Source: Margaritispora aquatica
Lineage: Eukaryota; Ascomycota; Leotiomycetes; Helotiales; Discinellaceae
Reading direction: 5' to 3'
Assembly: GCA_007644065.1 (NCBI GenBank)
Contig: VJWN01000002.1
Span: 1,947,831 to 2,011,830, forward strand
DNA: 64,000 bases
Shown here: positions 1-11,276 of the stretch, in pieces
Layout of the letters: each line of letters opens with the position of its first letter
How positions within the stretch are numbered: position 1 is the stretch's first letter
Translations under genes and position numbers: made by a program
Notes under the pieces: generated by a model
Databases searched by the model: none
Seen by the model: the letters and a program-made list of their open reading frames with translations, nothing else
Told to the model about the DNA's origin: nothing

Positions 1-3000
1 GAGTTTGTATATGGTGGACCACCTGATGGGAGGCGACTTTTGGAAACACTGATAGGCACGACGGTTGTGGAAATTGGGATGATTTCGGTAGTCATCTGCC
101 CGATTTTTGTGCTTGCTGAGCAGTTTGTCACTGAGGTAGCACAGCCTGTGATATTATACACGGAGGTTGTATATATCGTAAGCGTTTGTGAGCCGACAGA
201 GACGAATTCTCCCAAGGCGCTTGACGTGGTTAGACCTGGTGGTGAAATAGTCACAGTTGAGATGGGAATAAGTTCTGTTGTAACTTGCCCAACGTTTGTT
301 TGCACACCAGTAGCTCCGATCGTTGAGGTGATAGTATATGCTGAGCTTTCGTATATTGTGGAAGTAGATTCAGACTCGCCTGCCGCGGTGGATGGCGAGA
401 CTACAGTTGTAGAGATGGTATTCACTTGAGTTTCAATTTGCCCTGCGGGTCCAGTTGAATAATATGTGACGTAAACGGTTGACACAAATGAGTCTGGTGT
501 TGCAACATCTCCTACTGCCGTGGAGGTTGAGACTGGAGCTGAAATTATAGTTGTAGAAATGGCATTGACCTGAGTCTCAATTTGCCCAGCAGGTCCAGTA
601 GAATACTGTGTGACATAGATAGTCGAGACAAACGAGTCAGGTGTCGCAATATTGCCTACTGCCGTAGATATCGAAGCTGGAGGTGAAACTATAGTTGTAG
701 AAATAGCATCGATTTGAGTTTCAACCTGTCCGGAAGATCCAGTGGAGTAATAAGTAACATACACAGTTGAGATATAGGAGTCTGGTGTTGCAGCATTGCC
801 TGCTGCCGTGGAGGTTGAGACTGGAGCTGAGACTATGGTCGTAGAAATAGCATTGATTTGAGTTTCAACTTGCCCAGCAGGGCCAGTAGAGTATTGTGTG
901 ATATAGATAGTCGAGACGAATGAGTCAGGTGTCGCAACATTGCCTACTGGAGTGGATATCGAGGCTGGAGCGGAGACTATGGTCGTAGAAATAGCATTGA
1001 TTTGAGTCTCAACTTGCCCAGCAGGGCCAGTAGAGTAATATGTAACATACACGGTTGAGACATATGATACTGGCGTCGCAACAGCCGGGATGCTAGAAGC
1101 AAACTCCTCTGCTGGAGTAGATGTCGAAACTGGAGGTGAAACTATTGTCGTAGAGATAGCATTGATTTGTGTCTCAACTTGCCCAGCAGGGCCAGTAGAG
1201 TAAGATGTGATATATACGGTTGAGATATATGACACTGGCGTCGCAACAGCCGGGATGCTAGAAGCGGACTCAAACTCGCCTGCTGCAGTAGATGTCGAAA
1301 CTTGAGGTGAAATTATCGTCGTAGAAATAGCGTTTACCTGAGTCTCAATCTGACCAGCGGGTCCAGTTGAATAGTTTGTAACATAAATAGTTGAGACATA
1401 TGAGTCTGGTGTGGCAACAACTGGGCTGCTGGTCACATCTGAAATCGGCAAAGTACTAGAAGCTGACTCAACTTCGCCTACTGGAGTGGATGTCGAGAGT
1501 GGACCTGGAACAATGGTCGAAGAGATAGTATTTACATGAGTTTCAACTTGGCCAGCAGGTCCAGTAGAGTAATATGTGACATAAACCGTAGAAATGAACG
1601 AGTCGGGCGTAACAACGGCGGGGCTACTGACCACAGCTGAAGCTGGAACTATTGTCGTCGAAATAGCGCTGACTTGAGTCTCAACTTGGCCGGCGGGTCC
1701 AGTGGAGTAATTTGTAACATAAACTGTTGAAATATATGAGTCTGGGGTTGCAACAACTGGCTTACTGATCACTGCCGAAACAGGCAAAAGGGTGGTAGAA
1801 GAAGCGCTTTCGGTCATGACTTGGCCCGAAGATGCACCTGCCGTGACTGTGTACACAGATGTGATGTATACAATGAATGGCTTTGCTGGAACAATTGTTC
1901 TAGAGTGTGCCTTTCGAGTGCGAACTCGCCCAGAGCTGATTCCGGTGGTGACCGTGAATATCGAAGTATAGTAAACCGTGGTTGTAATATACTCGGTACT
2001 AACAGGCATGATGGATGCTGAGCTTGAGCTTTCTGTGACGACCTGTCCTGAGTTTGCCCCTGTAGTCTGAGTGTACACGGAAGTAAAGTAGATCACAGAT
2101 GTGACGGGTTGAACTTGCTCGACTGGGATAACGTTGGTTGAAATAGCGTTCAATTCAGTTGTCACTTGTCCAGAGCTGTTACCAGTTGAGACCGTGTAGA
2201 CTGAGGTGGCATATTCAATTGATGTAATCAGGGCTTGCGTGGCTGTAACAACAGATGTTTGGTTGGAAACTTCTCCCAGGACCGTAGATGTTGAGTTTGA
2301 CGAAGAGAATTTGGTGTTTGGAATGACAGTAGTCGAGACAACACTCAAAGACGTCAAAGTGCTGGCTGGGCAGTTGGTAATTGAGGCTGCGCACGAGGTG
2401 ACGGTGTATAGCGATGTAGCAAATACGGTCTTCGTGATCGATTCTGCTTCATTGGTGCTGGATACTTGGGTGCTGCTGACGAGCTCTCCGACTGCAGTTT
2501 TTGTTGATGTGGTATTGGATACTTGAGTGCTGCTGACGAACTCTCCGGGTGCAGTTTGTGTTGACGTTATATTGGATACTTGAGTGCTGCTAATGAATTC
2601 TCCGGGTGCAGTTTGTGTTGATGAGGTATTGGACATGATCTTGGTAACAGGTACCAAAGAGCTGGTGGTGTAGAGGGCACTCAGAGAGGTGGAAACTCTT
2701 GTAGAATTTGTCGGGCAATTCGTGATTGATGCAGCACAACTGATAGATATGTTAGCACCATTTCATCTGATACTAGAAATATTCGATTCAAAGACATCAG
2801 GAAGGACACTTACGAAGTAACCGTATACAAAGAAGTAGCATATACTGTGCGAATTTTATAAGTGCTACTTGGTGACGAGCTAACCTCACTCTCAGCGCTC
2901 TTGGTAACCGAGATGCTTGCATTGGATGTCGCCGCAGTCACGGGGTTGGTCGTGTAAAGAGAAATCAACTCAGTCGTGAGCGAACCAATGTTCGCTGGAC

Positions 3001-4760
3001 AGTCGGTGACGGATGCTGCGCATGAAGTTACTGTGTAGATGCTGGTAGCATAAACAGTGGATGGGGCAGCCAGATTTGGGAGCGAAGTGTGGTTGAAGAC
3101 TTGTCCGCCAAGAGCAGTACTGCTTGGAGATGCTGTCTGATTTCCGGCTCCTGCTGGGCGCGTGCCATTATTCCCATGGCCAGCGGCATCTGTTGGGTAT
3201 GGTGAGCGGGACCTGGATGTTGAGGCTATGAAACCACCAGACAGTGCGGCGGAATTGATGGATGATGGGGTGAAAAATACGCCGCTTGAGCTTAGAGTGG
3301 ATGAGCTGAAAGCCGCTGATGAGATTAAAGCTGAAGAAGAAGGCTTCAAAGCGTTCGTTGACTCATTTAACCTCAGAGACAACGAGCTTGAGCTCAAAAT
3401 CGAAGTGCTTGAAGCTGGGCTAGAGATTGAAGTGGCCTCGAAATTGTCAGATGAGAAAGATGCAATCGAAGTTTGTGAAGGGATCGCAGAGCTTGAAGAC
3501 GCTGCAGAGCTTGAAGAGACAGCAGAGCTTGAAGAGACAGCAGAGCTTGAAGAAACCACAGAGCTTGAAGAAACCACAAAGCCTGAAGAGGCTGCAGAGC
3601 TTGAAGAGACAGCAGAGCTTGAAGAAACCACAAAGCCTGAAGAGGCTGCAGAACTTGAAGAGGCTACAGAGCTTGAAGAAGCCATAGAGCTTGAAAAGTC
3701 TGCAGAGCTCGAGGAGACTACAAAGCTCGAAGAAAGCGAATCTGCAATGATAGGAGATGCGCTGGCCACAGATGAAGAGGCACCTGTAGAGATAGCAGAC
3801 TCGATGAAAATAACCGAGGAGGAATCTTGACTGTACGTAGAAGGCTGCAAGGGAGTTGATGTCGGGTTAATGATGCTGGTGGCGTTAAGTGATACTGATG
3901 CTACTTGAGCCTTCGCAAATGGAGAAGCGACGACTGAGCGTGCTGTGACATGAGGTGTTGAAGTGACAGCAGCTGCTGACCCTGCACCACAAGTAGCAAC
4001 TGGTCCTCCCGGTGCTGTATAATTGGAGATGTCAAAGCCGTTGTAGAAGTTTGGGATATAGATATCACTATCAGTTTCCGCATAAGCTCCAGGGAGTTCG
4101 ATGCTTGGCGTGCAAGAAGATTCGGCAGTACCGGTGATAGTGAGTTGGGCGCAGCCAATGTAACTTTGAAGTGTTAGGACAATATTAGTCTTCAGGAAGT
4201 CACTTACAATTGTCCACCGCCAAGGGTTTGAGAACCATGCAAAGCGAGCATTTCGGATCGAAGCAGGTAATCACCACTCGCCAAACCAGTTGGCAACTTG
4301 AAAGTGTAGGTCATGTTCTGTGCTTCCATGATGGCATTTGCCCATGTGCCGTTCTCGGAATCAAATTCATCAATCTTGAACCATTTACCGATACCTGTCG
4401 TGGCCGAAGCATTTTCGACAGGTCCCATCAGGAAATGAGTGATTGGTCCAGGATGGGATGAACTGTCCCATTGGACCTTGATGGAATCTCCTTCATTGGC
4501 AGTAGCTGTAGCGACACCAGAAGGAACGTTGTTGCCATTGACATTGCAAGTGATGTCGTTAGATGTGACATCGGTCTAGATGATTAGTCATTGTATTGGT
4601 AGATTTATGGAACTTCGCTTACCACAGGGCTGTTCGAGGGTGGCATACGAATTGCCACCTGGTACCCGGGACTGACATCATTGACCCAGAACTGATGAAA
4701 GTTTTGATGCGCAGAAACGGCAGTGAAAAGGCAAGCAGCAACAGCTGACTTGGGAAACAT
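1..4760 (-). CDS. AA9 lytic polysaccharide monooxygenase with giant Ser/Thr-rich repeat tail (3' end outside window)
   Basis: Copper enzyme family that oxidatively cleaves cellulose or other beta-glucans outside the cell. Exons 4760-4623, 4575-4208, 4163-2814, 2739-1; the frame stays open for about 1,531 codons and runs off the window. Residues 1-17 are a signal peptide, so the mature protein starts with His18, as the AA9 histidine brace requires. Further AA9 hallmarks: PSNSPVTDVTSNDI near 42-54, second brace His87 in HPGP, LLRSEMLALH at 150-159, and QFYIGCAQ at 168-175 supplying Gln168 and axial Tyr170; Cys56-Cys173 is the usual disulfide. The catalytic domain ends near residue 227. The rest is Ser/Thr-rich: a poly-Ser block, then Cys-containing TVYATSLYTVTSC-type units, then nine units with an (S/T)GPAGQ-type core. 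Typical AA9 proteins have 230-350 residues. The tail resembles fungal cell-wall adhesins, so wall anchoring is my inference; the C-terminus is not visible. Confidence 0.9.
440..1715 (-). repeat. Nine degenerate tandem units in the LPMO tail
   Basis: Units of about 145-200 bp, each encoding a Tyr/Thr-rich strand-like segment followed by the core (S/T)GPAGQ(V/I)ETQ and then an ISTTIV-type segment. On the + strand the cores lie near 442, 587, 730, 868, 1019, 1183, 1354, 1552 and 1690; the one near 730 reads GSSGQ. Copies differ at many third codon positions but keep the protein motif, so the array is under coding constraint rather than newly amplified. Confidence 0.85.
3480..3740 (-). repeat. 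Poly-serine coding minisatellite in the LPMO tail
   Basis: Direct repeats based on an 18-bp unit (gagcttgaagagacagca on the + strand) encode SSSSAVSSSSAASS-like runs on the minus strand. The same DNA is open in other frames and yields a Glu-rich antisense ORF, which is a by-product of the repeat. Confidence 0.8.
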
Positions 4761-5863
4761 GGTGAAAGGAATGAATGCAATCACAGATCGCTATGAAAAG
4801 AAGGTAAATTGGAGGAAAGAGAAAGGAGTAGAGAAATCACAGACTTGCTTGATGATGATGATCTCCCACTTGGAGAAACATCTCGTTATATGCCTCGCAT
4901 CCACGATCCGATGGGGCTGTACCTGCGCAACAGTCGAGAAGTGTTGTTACAAAGAGAGAGGAAACAAAATTAAGAGAATGTAGACGTAACGTGAATGGGG
5001 CTTGGCATCTGATCTTCGAAACGAGAGGCGGGTCCGAGGTATTTACGGGGCCGCAACATTTCTTTTCGTCCAAACTACTGAATGGGGAAAACTTTAATTT
5101 ATCTCGATACCGGATCTCCAGTCTAAGTCCACAACTGGCACTTCGGGGTATCCAGGGGGCTTGTAAATGTGGACGAATTTGTTTGCTGTTGATGAAAGTG
5201 CGAGGCGTTTCAAACACCACCCCTTTTGTATCCTGATAATCTCGCTTGTGGAATGTGGGACGGATTCAACGTCACGGTCCAAGTAAGAAGTTCAGATGGA
5301 AATGGAAGATCAGATGAGCTCCATTGGATGCATGAATTTGGCGTACAAGGACACTCCATTCTCTGATGACGATCACCTCTTCTGGCCCTGTGCTTAGCTT
5401 TCCTCTTATGAACCGCCAAGATCGAGGGGAGAGCTTTTGTATGGAAGACGTCGATCTTGGCGGACCTTTGACCACTTTATGATCTGTGAGGGAGACACCT
5501 ACCAGACCGAATAAGCTCTAGATACTGTAGAGCGGTGCAAGGAAACGCCTTCCGGAGATTCGTAGATCAGTTGTGGTCATGTGCAACCCCTGTGGTTGAC
5601 TTCTATTTCCGTCTAAGGCGAGATCCCAGAAATCACTTGATACATTCATCGCGATTGGCTTGCAAGGCGGGTTTCGTGATAGAGATTCATGATGTCAGAA
5701 ACTGTTGCAAGAATCACATAAAGGTAAGGGGATCAGTAGCAGATAAAGATCAAGAATGAAGAATTTCATTTCATTGTATGACGATATTCCGGGAGGGAAT
5801 ATGCTTAAAGAAAATAATACAAACCAGAAGGCAAGCGAAAGAACCATTCCGAAGCGTACCAAC
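4761..5863. other. Intergenic, 1.1 kb
   Basis: Lies between the starts and ends of two minus-strand genes and should hold the LPMO promoter next to 4760. The short ORFs here overlap each other on both strands and show no motif or splice structure. I see no RNA gene or repeat. Confidence 0.6.
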
Positions 5864-6550
5864 TCATCGAGAGAGACCATCAACATGCCACAAATCCTCC
5901 ATCTTCATCCATGGCGCTTTTACCTTCAAACCCCTCAGCTCCAACCCAAGACTCACCAACTCCGTCAACATCTCCTCAGGAACTAGCCCATCCACCATTG
6001 CAACCCCGGTAAGTGTAACAGGCGTCAAACACACAAAAGCACCGCGGATAACATACCTCCTCAAAATTGCCTCCTTGGTTGTATTCTCAAAAATATGCTT
6101 CAGATTATACAGCGGAAAACCATAATGGAACTCCACGTACCGATAGCACACACTGATGTGATCCATGATCCAGTTTTGAAAAGATGGCGCGTGTTGGTAG
6201 TCTGCGAGGATGTAGGCGTCGATGAGCATATCGATGATGGAGCCCGGGATGCACTTGTCGGTGACGGTGGTGGGATCCGCGACGAGTAGGAGGTTCCGCT
6301 CGAGGGAGGGACAGTCGTAGTTGATTATGTTGCACCAGGAGGAGACCTCAGTTAAGTTGGGATCGCTGAGCCATTTTTCAAAGAGGGAGAATGCTTGTCG
6401 GCTTACCGTTGGAAGGAGGAATATTTTGGTTTGAGGTGAGAAGCGGGAGCTGGCTGCGAAATAGCCAGAGTTATTCAGTAGGAGGTCGGTGGAGAGACTT
6501 ACCTCTACTTCATTCGCCAAGCGAATTGTGGTGAATTTTGTGGCAACCAT
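5864..6550 (-). CDS. BTB/POZ-like domain protein
   Basis: Intronless ORF of 228 residues. The start (TTIRLANEVEVSLSTDLLLNNSGYFAA) matches the strand-helix opening of fungal BTB/POZ proteins, where a ligand strand is followed by a segment ending in a site for S-x-YF; the middle (FEKWLSDPN, then IDMLIDAYILADYQHAPSFQNWIMD near 105-130) is the usual three-box part with a Leu-rich 'LY.LADKY' equivalent. Such proteins act as dimerising adaptors, sometimes for Cul3 ubiquitin ligases, but most fungal members are uncharacterised. No Kelch, BACK or zinc-finger domain follows. The first Met is used, as it directly precedes the domain. Confidence 0.7.
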   Translation of the reverse strand: MVATKFTTIRLANEVEVSLSTDLLLNNSGYFAASSRFSPQTKIFLLPTVSRQAFSLFEKWLSDPNLTEVSSWCNIINYDCPSLERNLLLVADPTTVTDKCIPGSIIDMLIDAYILADYQHAPSFQNWIMDHISVCYRYVEFHYGFPLYNLKHIFENTTKEAILRRYVIRGAFVCLTPVTLTGVAMVDGLVPEEMLTELVSLGLELRGLKVKAPWMKMEDLWHVDGLSR

Positions 6551-7510
6551 CGTGTGGCGTTGTGATTATCCGTGAGTGTTAGCTTGCTTGAGGTTTGGGA
6601 TTTTGGGTTGATGACTTTAGTAGTGAGTGGAACTCGGGACTTTATACATACAGTGAAGGTATTGTTCTGTTGTAGGACAAAGGCATTGTTTACGTGTTGC
6701 TTGAACAATGCCGTTTGTCCGATTGCTTCCTTTGCTGACAAACTTTTTTTTTAATACCTATTGCTGTTCCTTCAGTGTCTAACTACCTAAGCTCACAGGT
6801 TCAGAAGAATTGTTTCTTGTTAACAAAGCGCTATCTTAGATACTATTTTAAATGGAAGTGCTCCTTCAACGAATTATACCCCTTCACGTGACTAAGCACA
6901 GCTTACCAACCGGGCTGACATTGATGTTCATGAGTTGCAGACAAAACCTAACTATCGGCAAATCATGTTGCTTATCTTTGACATGGTCGTATGATATCTG
7001 ATTGATACAATTGATATTGACAAGGAGTGAAAAGTAATCCTACCGCGGGCATTGACGAGACGCAGTAAAAATCTGGATGAATTTACCCCGACAAATCTCT
7101 GTACAGAAAGTCACCATACTTTGTAATCAAAAATCGAATACTCGTTGACTGTAAGCATCTGCCAAGAGACGTCGTAATTGAGTTTCTTCAGCTCGGAGAC
7201 ATGTATATGAATTGGATAATAATCTGACGATGTTTCGGAGACTTATCCCCTTTGTGCTTAAGCGAGACCGAGGATGTGTCAGGAAGTCTTGGAGTCTTGC
7301 AGATCCGGCATTTCAATTGGCGAATCAGAAGCTCGTTTCACAACCATGCTGCAACATCATGTCCTCCATATCCTTAAATTTGGAACAATATGAATATAAA
7401 TATAAAAACCACTGCCCGCAGCACTCAACATTTCTCTACTCGAAAAATTGAATCAGAACCAGAATATATACCAGATCATAAAATAACACAACATAACATA
7501 ATATAGCACA
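6551..7510. promoter_or_regulatory. Divergent intergenic region with TATA-like element for the reductase gene
   Basis: Shared upstream region of the BTB-like gene (minus) and the reductase (plus). A TATA-type stretch, TATAAATATAAA, at 7395-7406 lies about 105 bp upstream of the reductase ATG, consistent with a fungal core promoter. A CACGTGA site lies near 6886. No other gene seen. Confidence 0.45.
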
Positions 7511-8575
7511 ATGGCCGCCCCGCACCCAACCCTCCCAACAACCATGCGTGCCTGGCAATACTCCAGCGCCAAAGACGGAATAGAGAACAACCTGTACCTC
7601 AATCCATCGGCGCCCCTCCCCATCCCCAAGCCAAACCAGCACGTTATCCAAGTCATCGCCTGCGCTCTCAACCCCATCGACCACAAGGTCGCCGAGATCC
7701 CCGTCATTGGGCCCATGGTGATCCACAAGAACGCCATCCCGGGCATCGACTGCGCGGGCCGCATCATCGTGCCGGCTTCAACCTCGCACTTGATAGCCGG
7801 GGACCTCATCTTCGGCGCTGCGGGCACGGGATCTCCGCTCGTAGGCGGTGCATGCGGGGCATACGCCGTTGTGCAGGACAAGAATGCTGCGCGCGTCCCG
7901 GAAGGCGTGGATCCCGTCGATGCGGCGACGATTGGCATCGCGGGATTGACGGCGTACCAGTCGATTGTGACGCGGGTCACAAAAGGCGCCGGGCAGCGAG
8001 TCTTCATCAATGGCGGCTCGGGAGGCGTGGGCTGTTTTGGGATCCAGATGGCCAAGGCGATGGGCTGCCATGTTACGGTTACATGTTCGGGCGCGAACGC
8101 ACAGCTGTGTCGCGATCTAGGCGCCGACGAGGTGATCGACTATACGACCACAGATGTCATTGCCACGCTGGCTGCAGGCGAGAAGTTCGATCACGCGGTC
8201 GACAATGTCGGAATGGACGTGGAGCTGTGTTATCAATGCCACAGGTTCCTGAAGAAGGGGAAATCGCTTGTCGTTGTCGGAGGCGCACCGACTCTGTCGA
8301 ATCTCAAGGATGCCATGGTTAAAAATATGTTACCACGGCTTTTTGGGGGCGTGAGAGGCAAGACGGAGCCATTTTGGCCGAGGCCGAAGATTGAGGACTT
8401 GAATCAGATTGCTGAGTGGATGAGGGAAGGGAGGATAAGGGCTGTGATTGATGGAAAGTATGCGTATGTGGATGCGGTAAAGGCTTTTGAGAGGTTGAAG
8501 ACCAAGAGGGCGAGGGGGAAGATTGTCATTCTTGGGCCTGTTGAGGATGTAAAGAGGGAGGATATAAAGATGTGA
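7511..8575 (+). CDS. Medium-chain (quinone oxidoreductase-like) NAD(P)H reductase
   Basis: Intronless, 354 residues, the normal length for zinc-independent MDR enzymes (quinone oxidoreductase / enoyl reductase-like). An N-terminal GroES-like fold (CALNPIDHKV at 51-60, PGIDCAGRI at 77-85, GDLIFG near 97) is followed by the Rossmann dinucleotide loop GGSGGVG at 168-174. The Cys/His zinc ligands of alcohol dehydrogenases are absent, as expected for this subfamily. It likely reduces quinones or enones with NADPH in the cytosol; homologues also serve as trans-acting enoyl reductases in polyketide clusters, but no synthase is in view. The 5' half is GC-rich compared with its flanks. Confidence 0.85.
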   Translation: MAAPHPTLPTTMRAWQYSSAKDGIENNLYLNPSAPLPIPKPNQHVIQVIACALNPIDHKVAEIPVIGPMVIHKNAIPGIDCAGRIIVPASTSHLIAGDLIFGAAGTGSPLVGGACGAYAVVQDKNAARVPEGVDPVDAATIGIAGLTAYQSIVTRVTKGAGQRVFINGGSGGVGCFGIQMAKAMGCHVTVTCSGANAQLCRDLGADEVIDYTTTDVIATLAAGEKFDHAVDNVGMDVELCYQCHRFLKKGKSLVVVGGAPTLSNLKDAMVKNMLPRLFGGVRGKTEPFWPRPKIEDLNQIAEWMREGRIRAVIDGKYAYVDAVKAFERLKTKRARGKIVILGPVEDVKREDIKM

Positions 8576-8805
8576 GAAGTATTTATATCTTCGAATATAT
8601 TAGCTATCTTTATCTGTTTATTATGAATCCTCTTGAACGACAAAGTCAAAGCTGCGCACAGGATCTATAGATAAAAATCCCTGGGAGGTCAAAAAGTGCA
8701 TTGAAAAAGCCAACGGCGGGCTACTGTGTGAAGTCTTGCCAATAGATCCTCGAACATTCCGACTTCCAATGGTAGCGCGATGACACAACACACCAAGCCG
8801 GAGAG

Positions 8806-9111
8806 TTAGAAATAATTATGCAAAACTTCTATTGACCTTGCGCTTCTGACAACACGTTCGAAGTCCTTGCCTGTTTCAATGGCAACTTCTAAATGAGACA
8901 GAGTCATCCGAGTACCCTTCCGAAAACCTAAGGCATGGGCCGTGGAGGTGAGATTTTGAATCTGGAAGTGGCACAAAGGCAAGCATTCTATTTCCGAAAG
9001 CAAACAATAAAGTAGGCTTACTTGGTGATAATTCAACGATTTCTGCATGAGAGATTCACGCTTGCTGTTACTATATATTAGCAAGCCTTGAGGTATCGTA
9101 GTCTTCCCCAA
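8806..9111 (-). pseudogene. Remnant of a fungal AAA+ ATPase C-terminus
   Basis: Removing a 60-nt GTAAGC...CAG segment (about 9023-8964) joins LNYHQ to IQNLTSTAHALG, followed by RMTLSHLEVAIETGKDFE and a closing HNY. This resembles the C-terminal lid of large fungal AAA+ ATPases (pattern NGRQIxN..xTAxALA..., L..xHLE.xL....FE, ending ...M.xY). There is no Walker A or B and no ATPase core upstream: DNA up to the neighbouring regulator gene at 9190 does not extend it. Best read as the tail of a deleted gene; a tiny orphan gene is the alternative. The homology call is from pattern memory and unverified. Confidence 0.4.
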
Positions 9112-9189
9112 GAAGTACGTACACCAAATACATCATTCTCAAGATGCAAAGTTCTTGCTTCAGTGAAGCTAAAGCTGTAACCCATCTCA

Positions 9190-11276
9190 TCACTCACCGC
9201 GAACTCCTTTTGCTCGAAATTCCGCACATTTCTCTGAGCTTAACGCCTGAATTCTCCCAACAAAGTCTTCCAATGATCGTATGCTCTTGCTTCCTATTCC
9301 AGGCATCTCATCGACACGAAAATCCTTCTCTGCAGAATTTTTAGCCACCTCTGCCTCTGTCCTTAAAGCTCTGAGAGACTCTGCCATCTTCGCCACTTTT
9401 TGAGCCGCTGATGTATCGTTGAGGAAATCCAGGAGGGTGAACACAGGGTCCACCAGCTCCAAATCTTTGAGCTCATGTTGTGTAGCTGTTGGACCAGAAA
9501 TAACATGTGTCAGCATGAGAGTGCAAGCCGATACAACGATATCTAAAAGAAGCCAAACATAAGCAAAGTCACCCTGTGGTAGTAGCTGGAGAAGTTGCAT
9601 CGACTCTCGTGCCTCTGTAAGACACAATGCATCAAGATCGGCTGTGTGAGCTAGGCGCCGCACAGTATCCAATGCGTGAAAATAGGTGAATTTCAAAATA
9701 ACGCTATGTAGCAAGATGAAGAAGCTAGGCGCTTCATGTGCAGTCTTGAATTTTTCGATGGGAAGCATGTATGGAATATTTTGCTTCCAGGTTTCCAGCG
9801 TATTGACCAATTCTTTCGCGATGTGCGATCGGTCGATATCCGAGGATTTCTGAGCCCGTGTCGATAGGAGCTGCTTGTAGATTTGTCCTTGAATGATAGA
9901 CATTCCAATGTGGTTGTTATAGAAATTGACATCGTTGAGACGGTCGTGGTGTAAATCAATGGTTTCGATAGGTAGGTCGACATCCATATCGTCGTCGTCT
10001 TGAGCTGGAGGATTATGTGTGCGTATGCTGATATCCTTATCATAGATATAAAGAAGCCAGAAAACACGCTTTCTCTGTTCCATCTCAGCAACGGCAACCC
10101 CAGGTTGATGGCCCCGCCGATGAAGCTTCATGCCTTGTGCAACTTTTACTGCTATCGATATCAGGATCGAACCTGGCTTAGGATTCGGCGTTCCTTGCAG
10201 CAGAATAGCCATACCAAGCAGTGCTTGTACAGCCATGAGGTCGTTTGTGAGCATTGAAAGTTCTCCTACTAAACCCAAAGCGTTTTGAAGATAGCCACAG
10301 GCGTGAACATCTTCTATTTTACAGTTCCCAGTCTTCATAGCGCGAAAGCGATGCGCAAAGGCAAAAGTTACGTTTAGGCATGCCCGCCAAGCCGTGTTAT
10401 CGTGATTGTTATTTTCATAACTCGATTCGAAGGCTTGTTGAAAAGTTGCAGCGTCAAAGATAGGAAACGCCGAGTTGAAGCTTGAAAAGGTTTCTTGAAT
10501 CAAGAGTTGGGCTTCATCCCGTGCTGGGAGTGGCTTGGTTTCTCGGCTGAGGGTTCCTAGAGAGGCTCCTGCGAGTGACCAATTTAAAGGTTTGTGATGT
10601 AAAATGGCGGGCGAGGGTAAGTGCGCTGGATTTAGTCAGTTTCAATGTCCCAAAGAGAGTGGTAGAAGTAAAGACTGTACGTTCGTGAGGGGAGACTGAA
10701 ATACGCTGCTCGGCGCTTGAGGCCGAGCCGGGAAGGTTCTCAATGGAGGCCCTCCGTTTACGCTTCAGTATGCGCTGCGGTTCTGGTGACGCTCTGTATA
10801 AATGAGTTCCAATATTGTCACTGGGTAGATCCGCGTCGGAGCGTTCCTCTTCCACGTCGCTTGCAACAGTCTGACTTTTCAATCCATTCTGCAGCATAGC
10901 TTCCATTCTTTTCAGTCTCTCCTCCAGCCTTTCCACGTGCTTGTATCTAGCATCACTGCTTAGTTTTGCGTCTTCACGTGATATTATATTCACGTGATTG
11001 GTGATTTAATGCGTACCCTGGTGGTCTCCTCGGGCCTGTCTTCGCCTTAATTGGGCTGAAGATGCAGGTGATATTGGACTTAATACATTGGGTGCAACTA
11101 TCATGATCTTGGGATATAGCACAACGTATCTTTTTCTTTTTGCATGTATCGCATGCCTGTAAGACTGTCAGTATTGAACTATATATAAGAAGGATAGGTG
11201 CCAAGACCTTGGTAACTATAACCTCTCTCTGTAATCTATTCTGGTCGTCCTCCGGCAATGTAGCTAATAGGGCCAT
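9190..11276 (-). CDS. Zn2Cys6 (Gal4-type) transcription factor with fungal_trans domain
   Basis: Nuclear DNA-binding regulator, modelled as four exons: 11276-11223, 11156-11017, 10955-10681, 10625-9190, giving 634 residues. The binuclear zinc cluster uses Cys20, 23, 30, 39, 42 and 49 (spacing CX2CX6CX8CX2CX6C) with a basic KKKK between. A coiled-coil linker follows (YKHVERLEERLKRMEAML). The middle-homology domain is recognisable from LPARDEAQLLIQETFSSFN and RKRVFWLLYIYDKDIS. The exon 3/4 join at 10681/10625 is needed to keep this domain in frame. Intron 1 is 66 nt, a multiple of three without a stop, with a CTGAC branch site. Targets unknown; the nearest oxidoreductase genes are only candidates. 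Confidence 0.87.
10974..10997. promoter_or_regulatory. Two TCACGTGA E-box palindromes in a regulator-gene intron
   Basis: Perfect 8-bp palindromes at 10974-10981 and 10990-10997 inside intron 2 of the Zn2Cys6 gene. TCACGTGA is a known binding site for fungal bHLH factors such as Cbf1 or SREBP types. A third CACGTG lies in the adjacent exon near 10933. A regulatory role is inference. Confidence 0.3.

Noticed and set aside
3162..3830. 222-codon plus-strand ORF rich in Glu-Leu (ELEETAELEE)
   Set aside because: It is the antisense of the poly-Ser repeat in the LPMO tail; the other frames over the same repeat are open too, and it lacks any supporting structure.
7453..8071. Minus-strand ORFs of 97-200 codons
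   Set aside because: Shadows of the GC-rich reductase gene on the plus strand.
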